Of a DNA stretch of 64,000 nt, positions 40,601 to 52,600 are shown in pieces. The notes under the pieces were generated by a model. That model searched no databases, was not told the DNA's origin, and was given only the letters and a program-made list of their open reading frames with translations. This stretch comes from Tragulus kanchil (Eukaryota; Chordata; Mammalia; Artiodactyla; Tragulidae). The position numbers and the translations under genes are program-made. How positions within the stretch are numbered: position 1 is the stretch's first letter; every line of letters begins with the position of its first letter. The stretch covers positions 129,667,123 to 129,731,122 of the forward strand of contig JAIOJX010000004.1 of NCBI GenBank assembly GCA_022376925.1. Direction: 5' to 3'.

Positions 40601-43600
40601 TTGCAGTTGAGGTGGGCACGCAAAGTCATGCAGAAGGTATGGAAATGTCTTAGTCACTTATGTGCTAGTGTGATAGGGAAGAACCTTTTCTATTCTATTA
40701 CAGGTTAATCAGGAAAGGGATGTAGCCTATAAAATTAAATTATACATAATGGCTCATCTCTGGGAACCCTGCTTCCCAAGTAATGAGCTTTAAGCTGATA
40801 TACCTTTGTTTAGCTCACAGGAATATCCTGACCCAGGTCTACCTGTGAATGACTGTCAGGAGGGAGAAATCAGCACATTGCCCTCCAGAAACTGATGGGA
40901 ACCAGGAAGCGTTTAACCTTACTCCCTCTCCTTTTTGTACAAAATGCTAACTCAGGCAAGATAGTTCTTTGGGGAACAGGCATAACAAGCTTTGACTCAG
41001 TAACACTGTGGTAAACAATTTAAATATACTAATACTTATTATTTATAATTATGACATTTTCCCAAAGAGTCCTGCTCTGTAAATCCATAAATTTCAGACT
41101 TACTTATAGTATGAAATCTGTGTAAACTAAGTTCTTTCTGATGAAAGGTGAGGACTCTAAACTGGAGGTCTGTGTTAACCCCATCTGTCTGACAATAGAA
41201 AGTGTCATCAGTTAATCCCAGAAAATTTCAGTTACTTTTATTTTTCCCCAGGTACTTTTTCTCCCCCACAGGTTTACCCCACTTCTTCCTGAGATGCTAT
41301 TTTTGTTCTGTAGGGGCTTCTGTGGGGTCCGACCATAGAAAGTCCGTTCATTCTTGGCTCAGTGTTTCCTTGCAGTGGCCTCTACAAGCCAATGTCCTTC
41401 CTGTCTCCTGAGAGGCACAGCTCACTTGCCCTTTGGGGCTGTTGTCCCTGTCTGCACTGACTTCAGCTGAGACATAGCTGCCTTCTTATCTGGTTTGCAC
41501 CAGATGGGACGTCTGCCTGGGTATTCTTATCAAGATGCAGGTCTTCTGTAGGCCTGTTGTCTGTCTCTATAAAATGTAGAAATAAATACAGTTAGCCCCA
41601 AATATGTTAACTTCGGCCATCAGTTAAATTACTAAATGTACCAAGAGAATTTTTTAAGTAGGAACTCTAACAGAGACTGAGACATTGTTTATCAAGTTTT
41701 TGAAAACTATCCGTTTTTTTTTTTTTTTTTACCTTTTGCTTTTACAGAGTTTTGTTGTTTCCAGACATGTATAACCCCAGATTAATACATATGACTATGC
41801 ATATGATATCCCTGATCCCTCCCTCCTCCACCCTCTTCCCAGTCCTTGCCACCCCACTCCTCCAGGCCGTTTTTTTTTTTTTGCTTTTTTTAAGGGAGAA
41901 TATTTGTTAAATTTGATATATAGCCACAATAATCCATGGGGGTCACAAAGAATTGGACACAACTGAGCAACTAAGCACAGCACATATTCATTCTACAACT
42001 TGATATCCCAAAGGTTTATTTTTTTAAGTATGTTTGCTAAGAAGGGCAAAGAATTTATTGAAAGATTGTTTTTGATGGTTTCAAGACCTGCTGAGCCTAA
42101 GTGTTTTAGGAAGCTTTATTTTAAAAATTGCTTTCTGTAGAAAACTGTTTCAAATTCTAGGTTATATTTACTTAGAAGATGGGTCTTATCAACTCCTGAC
42201 AATAATCTCACCTAGATATATCATGAACTTTATTTTTTTTTAACTTTTATATTATTTTTAAATATTACAGAGTTTTGTTGTTTACAGATATGCATGTTCC
42301 CAGATTAGTCATATGTATATCCCCCCCGCTTCCCACCCCTCCCAACCATCGCATAGCACCCCTGAAGGATCCCCTTTTCTCACAGAGCAATGACTAGAGC
42401 TATTTTCTTCACTTATGATAGTACAGGCCTTCATGCTACTTCCTTTACGCCTCCCACCCTCTGTTCCTTCCCAACAATGTCCATATGTCCACTGTCCATG
42501 TCTGTCTTTCCGTCGCTTCACTGCATGTGCCATCATCACCATCCTACTAGATTCCATATATATGTGTTAATATATTGTATTTGTCCTTCTCTTTCTGACT
42601 GACTTCACTTTTTATGATACGTTCTAGATCCAGCCACCTCATTAGGGCTGAGTCTTCTGCATTTCTCTTTACAGCTGTGTAGTATTCCATTGTATATACG
42701 TACCAGTGCTTTTGTATCCATTTGTTCGTTAATGGACATCTAGGTTGCTTCCATGTTTTAGCTGTTGTATACAGAGCTGCAATGAACATTGGGGTACAGG
42801 TGCTTCTTTCAGTTTTGATTTCATCAGGGTATAAGCCTACGAGTGGGATTGCTGGGTCATAGGGTGCTTCTGTTTTTTGGTTTTTTAATTAATTAATTAA
42901 TTTATTTATCTTTTGGTGAGTGAGGTGGGGAGGGAGGGGGGTGGGCAGACCACTTCCACTGGTCTTTCATTTGTCTAGTTTCATCCATCCTTGTTCTTTG
43001 GCCTGTGTGGGCCTCCCATCGCAGTGGCATCTGTCGTCACAGAGCACCAGCTCTGGGCGCATGCGCTCCAGAGCTCCGGCTTGGTAATTGGACACATCAG
43101 TCCAGCCGCTCCGCGGCATGTGGGATCCTCCCAGGACAGGGATCAAACCGGCACCCCTTGCACTGCAAGGTGGTATCCTTACCCACTGAACCACCAGGGG
43201 AGTCCTATTTTTAGTTTTTTAAGAAATCTCCAGACTGTCTTCCATAGAGGCTGTATCAATTTACATTCCCACCAGCAATGCAAGAGGGTTCCCTTTTCTC
43301 CGCACCCTCTCCAGCATTTATTGTCTGTTGATTTGTGGATGGTGGCCATTCTGACGGGTGTGAGGTGATATCTCATTATAGTTTTGATTTGCATTTCTCT
43401 AATAATAAGTGAGGTTGAGCATCGTTTCATGTGCTTTTGGGCCATCTGTATGTCATCGTTGGAGAGGTGTCTGTTTAGATCCTTTTCCCATTTTTTGATT
43501 GGGTTGTTCATTTTTCCGGTGCTGAGTTGCTTGTAGATTTTGGAGATTAATTCTTTGTTGTTTTTTGATTTTCCCCATTCTGTGGGACTGTCCATGTCGC

Positions 43601-46600
43601 TTCCGCACTGCATGTGCCATCATCACCATCCTACTAGATTCCATATATATGTGTTAATATATTGTATTTGTCCTTCTCTTTCTGACTGACTTCACTTTTT
43701 ATGATACGTTCTAGATCCAGCCACCTCATTAGGGCTGAGTCTTCTGCATTTCTCTTTACAGCTGTGTAGTATTCCATTGTATATACGTACCAGTGCTTTT
43801 GTATCCATTTGTTCGTTAATGGACATCTAGGTTGCTTCCATGTTTTAGCTGTTGTATACAGAGCTGCAATGAACATTGGGGTACAGGTGCTTCTTTCAGT
43901 TTTGATTTCATCAGGGTATAAGCCTACGAGTGGGATTGCTGGGTCATAGGGTGCTTCTGTTTTTTGGTTTTTTAATTAATTAATTAATTTATTTATCTTT
44001 TGGTGAGTGAGGTGGGGAGGGAGGGGGGTGGGCAGACCACTTCCACTGGTCTTTCATTTGTCTAGTTTCATCCATCCTTGTTCTTTGGCCTGTGTGGGCC
44101 TCCCATCGCAGTGGCATCTGTCGTCACAGAGCACCAGCTCTGGGCGCATGCGCTCCAGAGCTCCGGCTTGGTAATTGGACACATCAGTCCAGCCGCTCCG
44201 CGGCATGTGGGATCCTCCCAGGACAGGGATCAAACCGGCACCCCTTGCACTGCAAGGTGGTATCCTTACCCACTGAACCACCAGGGGAGTCCTATTTTTA
44301 GTTTTTTAAGAAATCTCCAGACTGTCTTCCATAGAGGCTGTATCAATTTACATTCCCACCAGCAATGCAAGAGGGTTCCCTTTTCTCCGCACCCTCTCCA
44401 GCATTTATTGTCTGTTGATTTGTGGATGGTGGCCATTCTGACGGGTGTGAGGTGATATCTCATTATAGTTTTGATTTGCATTTCTCTAATAATAAGTGAG
44501 GTTGAGCATCGTTTCATGTGCTTTTGGGCCATCTGTATGTCATCGTTGGAGAGGTGTCTGTTTAGATCCTTTTCCCATTTTTTGATTGGGTTGTTCATTT
44601 TTCCGGTGCTGAGTTGTCTGAGTTGCTTGTAGATTTTGGAGATTAATTCTTTGTTGTTTCATTTGCTATGATTTTCCCCCATTCTGTGGGTTGTCTGTTC
44701 AGCTTTATTGTAATTTCTTTTGTTGTACAAAATCTTTTAAGTTTCATGACGTCCCACATGTTAATTTTTCTTTTTAGTTCTGCTATTCTAGTAGGTGGGT
44801 CAGAGAAGATCTTGCTTTGATTTATGTCCTTGAGGGTTTTGTCTATATTCTCCTCTAGGAGTTTGATGGTTTCTGGTCTTACATTTAGGTCTTTAATCCA
44901 TTCTGAGTTGATCTTTGTGTGTGGTGTCAAGGAATGTTCCAACTTCATTTTTTTGCATGTAGCTGTACAATTTTCCCAGCACCATTTGGTGAAGAGGCTG
45001 TCTTTGTCCCATTTTATAGTTTTGCCTCCTTTGTCAAAAATAAGGTACCCATAGGTGCGTAGGTTTATCTCTGGGTTCTCGATCTTGTTCCATTGGTCTG
45101 TAGTTCTGTTTTTGTGGCAGTACCATACTGTCTTGATGACTGTTGCTTTGTAGTAGAGTCTGAGGTTAGGAAGGCTGATCCCTCTGTTTTTCTTTCTCAG
45201 GATTGCTTTGGCTATTCGAGGTCTTTTGTGTTTCCATATGAACTGTGTTATTCTTTGGTCTAGTTCTGTGAAAAATGTCAATGGTAGTTGAATAGGTATT
45301 GCATTGAATCTGTAGATGATATTTGGTAGTATGGTCATTTTCACAATATTGATTCTTCCGACCCAGAAACACGGAATATCTCTCCATCTGTTTAAGTCTT
45401 ATTTAATTTCTCTCATGAGTGTTTTGTAATCTTCAGTGTACAGTTCCTTTGTTTCTTTGGGTAGGTTTATTCCTAGATATTTGATTCTTTTGGTTACAAT
45501 GGTGAAGGGGATTGCCTCTTTGATTTCGTTTTCTGATTTTTCATTGTTTTTCATGTGCTTTTGGGCCATCTGTATGTCATCGTTGGAGAGGTGTCTGTTT
45601 AGATCCTTTTCCCATTTTTTGATTGGGTTGTTCATTTTTCCGGTGCTGAGTTGTCTGAGTTGCTTGTAGATTTTGGAGATTAATTCTTTGTTGTTTCATT
45701 TGCTATGATTTTCCCCCATTCTGTGGGTTGTCTGTTCAGCTTTATTGTAATTTCTTTTGTTGTACAAAATCTTTTAAGTTTCATGACGTCCCACATGTTA
45801 ATTTTTCTTTTTAGTTCTGCTATTCTAGTAGGTGGGTCAGAGAAGATCTTGCTTTGATTTATGTCCTTGAGGGTTTTGTCTATATTCTCCTCTAGGAGTT
45901 TGATGGTTTCTGGTCTTACATTTAGGTCTTTAATCCATTCTGAGTTGATCTTTGTGTGTGGTGTCAAGGAATGTTCCAACTTCATTTTTTTGCATGTAGC
46001 TGTACAATTTTCCCAGCACCATTTGGTGAAGAGGCTGTCTTTGTCCCATTTTATAGTTTTGCCTCCTTTGTCAAAAATAAGGTACCCATAGGTGCGTAGG
46101 TTTATCTCTGGGTTCTCGATCTTGTTCCATTGGTCTGTAGTTCTGTTTTTGTGGCAGTACCATACTGTCTTGATGACTGTTGCTTTGTAGTAGAGTCTGA
46201 GGTTAGGAAGGCTGATCCCTCTGTTTTTCTTTCTCAGGATTGCTTTGGCTATTCGAGGTCTTTTGTGTTTCCATATGAACTGTGTTATTCTTTGGTCTAG
46301 TTCTGTGAAAAATGTCAATGGTAGTTGAATAGGTATTGCATTGAATCTGTAGATGATATTTGGTAGTATGGTCATTTTCACAATATTGATTCTTCCGACC
46401 CAGAAACACGGAATATCTCTCCATCTGTTTAAGTCTTATTTAATTTCTCTCATGAGTGTTTTGTAATCTTCAGTGTACAGTTCCTTTGTTTCTTTGGGTA
46501 GGTTTATTCCTAGATATTTGATTCTTTTGGTTACAATGGTGAAGGGGATTGCCTCTTTGATTTCGTTTTCTGATTTTTTCATTGTTTGTGTATAGGAATG

Positions 46601-49600
46601 CCAGTGATTTCCGTATATTGATTTTATATCCTGAGACTTTTCTGAATTCGCTGATTAACTCTAATAGTTTTGTAATGGTATCTTTGGGAATTTTTATGTA
46701 TAATATCATGTCATCTACAAATAGAGTTTGACTTCTTCTTTTCCAATCTGGATTCCTTTGATTTCTTTCTCTTCTCTTATTGCTGTTGCTAGAACTTCCA
46801 GGACTATGTTGAATAAGAGTGGTGAAAGTGGACATCCCTGTCTTGTTCCTGATCTTAGAGGGAATGCTTTGAGTTTTTCACCATTGAGGATAATATTCGC
46901 TGTGGGCTTCTCATATATGGCTTTCACTATGTTGAGATAGGTTCCTTCTGTGCCCATTTTCTGAAGAGTTTTTATCATAAATGGATGCTGTACTTTGTCG
47001 AAGGCTTTTTCTGCATCTATTGAGATGATCATGTGATTTTTGTCTCTCAATTTGTTGATATGGTGTATCACATTGATTGATTTGCGGATGTTGAAGAATC
47101 CTTGCATGCCTGGGATGAACCCAACTTGATCATGATGTATGAGCTTTTTGATGTGTTGCTGAATTCTGTTTGCTAGGACTTTGTTGAGGATTTTGGCGTC
47201 TAGATTCATCAGTGAAATTGGCTTATAATTTTCTTTTTTTGTGTTGTCTTTGCCTGGCGTTGGTATCAGGGTGATGGCGGCTTCGTAGAATGTGTTTGGA
47301 AGTTTTCCTTCCTGGGCAATTTTTTGAAAGAGTTTTAGAAGGACAGGCATTAGCTCTTCTTGGTAGAATTCACTTGTGAAGCCATCTGGCCCTGGGCTTT
47401 TATTTTTGGGTAGATTTTTGATCACAAAGTCGATTTCTGAGCTTGTGATTGGCTTGTTCATAGTTTCTATTTCTTCCTGGTTGAGTCTTGGGAGATTAAT
47501 CTTCTCTAAGAAACTGTCCATTTCTTTCAGGTTGTCCAGTTTGTTTCCATAGAGTTGTTCATAATGGTCTCTTATAATCCTTTGGATTTCTGCATTATCT
47601 GTTGTAATCTCTCCTTTTTCATTTGTTTATTCCTAGATATTTGATTTTGGTTGCAATGGTGAAGGGGATTGCCTCTTTGATTTCGTTTTCTGATTTTTCA
47701 TTGTTTGTGTATAGGAATGCCAGTGATTTCCGTATATTGATTTTATATCCTGAGACTTTTCTGAATTCGCTGATTAACTCTAATAGTTTTGTAATGGTAT
47801 CTTTGGGAATTTTTATGTATAATATCATGTCATCTACAAATAGAGTTTGACTTCTTCTTTTCCAATCTGGATTCCTTTGATTTCTTTCTCTTCTCTTATT
47901 GCTGTTGCTAGAACTTCCAGGACTATGTTGAATAAGAGTGGTGAAAGTGGACATCCCTGTCTTGTTCCTGATCTTAGAGGGAATGCTTTGAGTTTTTCAC
48001 CATTGAGGATAATATTCGCTGTGGGCTTCTCATATATGGCTTTCACTATGTTGAGATAGGTTCCTTCTGTGCCCATTTTCTGAAGAGTTTTTATCATAAA
48101 TGGATGCTGTACTTTGTCGAAGGCTTTTTCTGCATCTATTGAGATGATCATGTGATTTTTGTCTCTCAATTTGTTGATATGGTGTATCACATTGATTGAT
48201 TTGCGGATGTTGAAGAATCCTTGCATGCCTGGGATGAACCCAACTTGATCATGATGTATGAGCTTTTTGATGTGTTGCTGAATTCTGTTTGCTAGGACTT
48301 TGTTGAGGATTTTGGCGTCTAGATTCATCAGTGAAATTGGCTTATAATTTTCTTTTTTTGTGTTGTCTTTGCCTGGCGTTGGTATCAGGGTGATGGCGGC
48401 TTCGTAGAATGTGTTTGGAAGTTTTCCTTCCTGGGCAATTTTTTGAAAGAGTTTTAGAAGGACAGGCATTAGCTCTTCTTGGTAGAATTCACTTGTGAAG
48501 CCATCTGGCCCTGGGCTTTTATTTTTTGGGTAGATTTTTGATCACAAAGTCGATTTCTGAGCTTGTGATTGGCTTGTTCATAGTTTCTATTTCTTCCTGG
48601 TTGAGTCTTGGGAGATTAATCTTCTCTAAGAAACTGTCCATTTCTTTCAGGTTGTCCAGTTTGTTTCCATAGAGTTGTTCATAATGGTCTCTTATAATCC
48701 TTTGGATTTCTGCATTATCTGTTGTAATCTCTCCTTTTTCATTTTTGATTTTGGTGATCTGGTTCTTCTCTCTTTTTCTTGATGAGTCTGGCCAGTGGTG
48801 TGTCGATTTTATCGACCTTTTCAGAGAACCAGCTTTTTGTTTTATTTATCTTTACTATTGCTTCTTTAGTTTCTTTTTCATTTATTTCTGCTCTGATCTT
48901 TATGATTCCCCTTCTTCTGCTGGCTTGGGGGTGTCTTTGTTGTTCTTTCTCCAATTGTTTTAAGCGTAAGGTTAGGTCGTCTGTTTGAGATTTTCCTAGT
49001 TTCTTGAGGTAGGATTGAATTGCTATAAACTTCCCTCTTAGAACTGCTTTTGCAGTATCCCATAGGTTTTGCACTGTCGTGTGTTCATTGTCATTTTCTT
49101 CTAGGAATTTTTTAAATTTCTCCTTTGATTTGCTCGGTAATCAGTTGGTTTTTGAGGTATGTGTTGTTTATTCTCCATGTGTTTGTGTTTTTAGCGGTTT
49201 TTTTCCTGTAATTGATCTTTAGTCTCATCGCATTGTGATCTGAGAAGATGGTTGATATAATTTCAGTTTTCTTGAATTGACTGAGGATTGATTTGTGGCC
49301 CAAGATGTGGTCTGTCCTGGAGAATATTCCATGAGCACTTGAGAAGAAAGTGTATTCTTCTGCTTTTGGATGGAAAGTCCTAAAGATATCAGTGAGGTCC
49401 ATTTCTTCTAGTGTGGCATTTAAGGCTAGTGATTCTTTATTAAGTTTCTGTTTGGATGATCTGTCCATTGGTGTGAGAGGAGTGTTAAAGTCTCCTACTA
49501 TGATTGTGTTAGTGTCGCTGTTGTATTTTATGTCTGAGAGTGTTTGTCTTATGTATTGGGGTGCTCCTGCGTTGGGTGCATAGATATTTATGATTGTTAT

Positions 49601-52600
49601 GTCTTCTTCTTGGATCGATCCCTTGATCATTATGTAGTGTCCTGCCTTGTCTCTTCTAATCTTCTTTATTTTGAGGTCTGTTTTGTCTGATATGAGGATT
49701 GCTACTCCAGCTTTCTTTTGACTTCCATTTGCATGCAGTTTCTTTTTCCAGCCTCTCACTTTCAGTCTATGAGTGTCTCTAGGTCTGAAGTGAGTTTCCT
49801 GGAGGCAGCATATGTATGGGTCGTGTTTTTGGATCCATTCAGCCACTCTGTGTCTTTTGGTTGGGGCATTTAGTCCATTGACGTTCAAAGTAATTATTGA
49901 TACAAATGATCCTATTGTCATCTTCTTAGATGTTATGGTGGGTTTGTTTTGTGGATCTTTTCCTTCTCTTATACTTGCTGTCTATATAAGTCCCTTTAAC
50001 ACTCATTGTAAAGCTGGTTTGATGTTACTAAATTCTTTTAATTTTTGCTTGTCTGTAAAGCTTTTGATTTCTCCATCCATTTTGAATGAGATCCTTGCAG
50101 GGTAGAGGATTCTTGGTTGTGGATTATTCTCTTTTAGCCGTTTAAATGTGTCCTGACATTCCCTTCTTCTTCTTTTTTTTTTTTTTTTAAGTTTTATTTA
50201 TTTTTGGCTGTGCTGGGTCTTTGTTGATGTGTGGGTTTAGCTGCTCTGCAGTATGTGGGATCTTCCCGGATCAGGGATCGAACCAGTGTCTCCTGCATTG
50301 GCAGACGGGTTCTTATCCACTGAGCCACAAGGGAAGCCCCTGCCATTCCCTTCTGACCTGCAGAGTTTCTGTTGAAAGATCAGCTGTTAAACGTATGGGC
50401 TTTCCCTTGTATGTCACTAGTTGCTTTTCCCTTGCTGCTTTGAGAATTCTGTCTTTGTGTTTAATTTGTGTTAACTTCATTAATATGTGTCTTGGTGTGT
50501 TTCTTCTCAGGTTGATTCTGTATGGTACTCTTTGCACTTCTTGGACTTGATGAACTATTTCTTTTCCCATGTTGGGGAAATTTTCAACTATAATCTCTTC
50601 AAAAACTTTCTCATAGCCTTTCTTTTTTTCTTCTTCTTCTCAAACCCCTATAATTCAAATATTGGTGCATTTGATATTATCCCAGAGGTCTCTGAGGCTA
50701 TCCTCTGTTCTTTTCATTCTTTGAGCTTGATTCTGTTTTTCAGCAGTTACTTCCACCATTCTATCTTCCACCTCACTTATTCGGTCTTCTGTCTCAGATA
50801 CTCTGCTCTTGATTCCTTCTACAGTGTTTTTCAGTTCAGCAATTGAGTTGTTTGTCTCTTTTGTCAGTTCTTGTATTTCTTTATTCAGTATGTTAGTTGT
50901 GTCTTGGAATTTCTCTAACATTGTTTTCAGTGTCTTTGATCATCTTTACTATCATTCTTCTGAAATCACTTTCAGAAAGTTTGTCCAGATCCTCTTCGTT
51001 GATTTGATCTTGTGTGTTTGTAGATTGTTCCTTCACTTGTGTGGTATTTCTCTGCCATTTCATTTTTATTATTACTCTTTTAACTAACTCTATTTGGGAT
51101 TTCCTTTTCCCAGACTTTGAGTTACGTCTGTTGGTGTTTGAATGGGGCTTCTTATTCTGGGTGATGCTGGTGGTTGGGTGATGTCAGGACTTGCATACAA
51201 GTGATTATCTTTGTTGGCGTTCTCACTTGTATAGTGCTCTCTAGTGTTAGGCGTTCTCCAGTATTGTAGAGTTTTGGAGTCAGTGCTCCCTCCCTAAAGC
51301 CCCTGGGCTTGTTGCCTGACCAGAGAATGAAGATTTCATGGCTGGTTTGTTATGGCATGAAATGATATTAAAACTTATATACCCGAATGAGAAACAGAAG
51401 GTATACCTTTGACAAATGGCAATTAAAATATTATGCAAATACTATCTAGCATATTGAATTATACAGATAAACATATACAGCTGTAACATAACCCAAGCAT
51501 TCCAACCAAAAATAGAGTACAATACATTAGCATGGCAAATAGAGAAAACCAAGACTGATATCCACCAGTTAATAACCAAACTAAGTAGAGCACAAATTGG
51601 AGAATAATGCTAGAGCAGGGTCTCCTTTGGGGATCAGGCAGTGAGGACAGAACAGACTAAGAAATATAGTGGGAAAAGGGAAAAGGAGAAAGAGAGGATA
51701 GAAGAGAAATACAGAATAATACTGCAAAGTTAAATATAGGGAGATAAAGATTTGTATGTATTAGAGTTTAGTGCTATAGGAAAGGAGCTTCAGAGAAAGC
51801 AAAGAATAGTAGTAGTATTAGTAGTACAAAATAAGTAGTAGTACAAATAAAAAAAGTTTTTAAATTAAAACAGAGATAAGTATATAGAAAAATATAGAAA
51901 AACAAAGCAAAAACAATAAAAACAAACAAAACCCCCATAGAACCTTAAAAGGCCAATGGGGAACCAGAAATTTATACCAAAATAAAATGTATGGTTTAAA
52001 AAAAAAGAAGAAGAAAAAAAATTACATGGAATTTCTCTAACATTGTTTTCAGTGTCTTTGATCATCTTTACTATCATTCTTCTGAAATCACTTTCAGAAA
52101 GTTTGTCCAGATCCTCTTCGTTGATTTGATCTTGTGTGTTTGTAGATTGTTCCTTCACTTGTGTGGTATTTCTCTGCCATTTCATTTTTATTATTACTCT
52201 TTTAACTAACTCTATTTGGGATTTCCTTTTCCCAGACTTTGAGTTACGTCTGTTGGTGTTTGAATGGGGCTTCTTATTCTGGGTGATGCTGGTGGTTGGG
52301 TGATGTCAGGACTTGCATACAAGTGATTATCTTTGTTGGCGTTCTCACTTGTATAGTGCTCTCTAGTGTTAGGCGTTCTCCAGTATTGTAGAGTTTTGGA
52401 GTCAGTGCTCCCTCCCTAAAGCCCCTGGGCTTGTTGCCTGACCAGAGAATGAAGATTTCATGGCTGGTTTGTTATGGCATGAAATGATATTAAAACTTAT
52501 ATACCCGAATGAGAAACAGAAGGTATACCTTTGACAAATGGCAATTAAAATATTATGCAAATACTATCTAGCATATTGAATTATACAGATAAACATATAC

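Larger units (their letters stand above)
39257..41412 (+). repeat. Tandem duplication 12 (1081 bp unit), duplicates exon 18
   Basis: 39257-40337 is repeated as 40338-41412. The left copy is corrupt close to its end: ctaaacccccaagccaattt against ctacaagccaatg, with an inserted T run. The rest appears identical. Confidence 0.94.
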
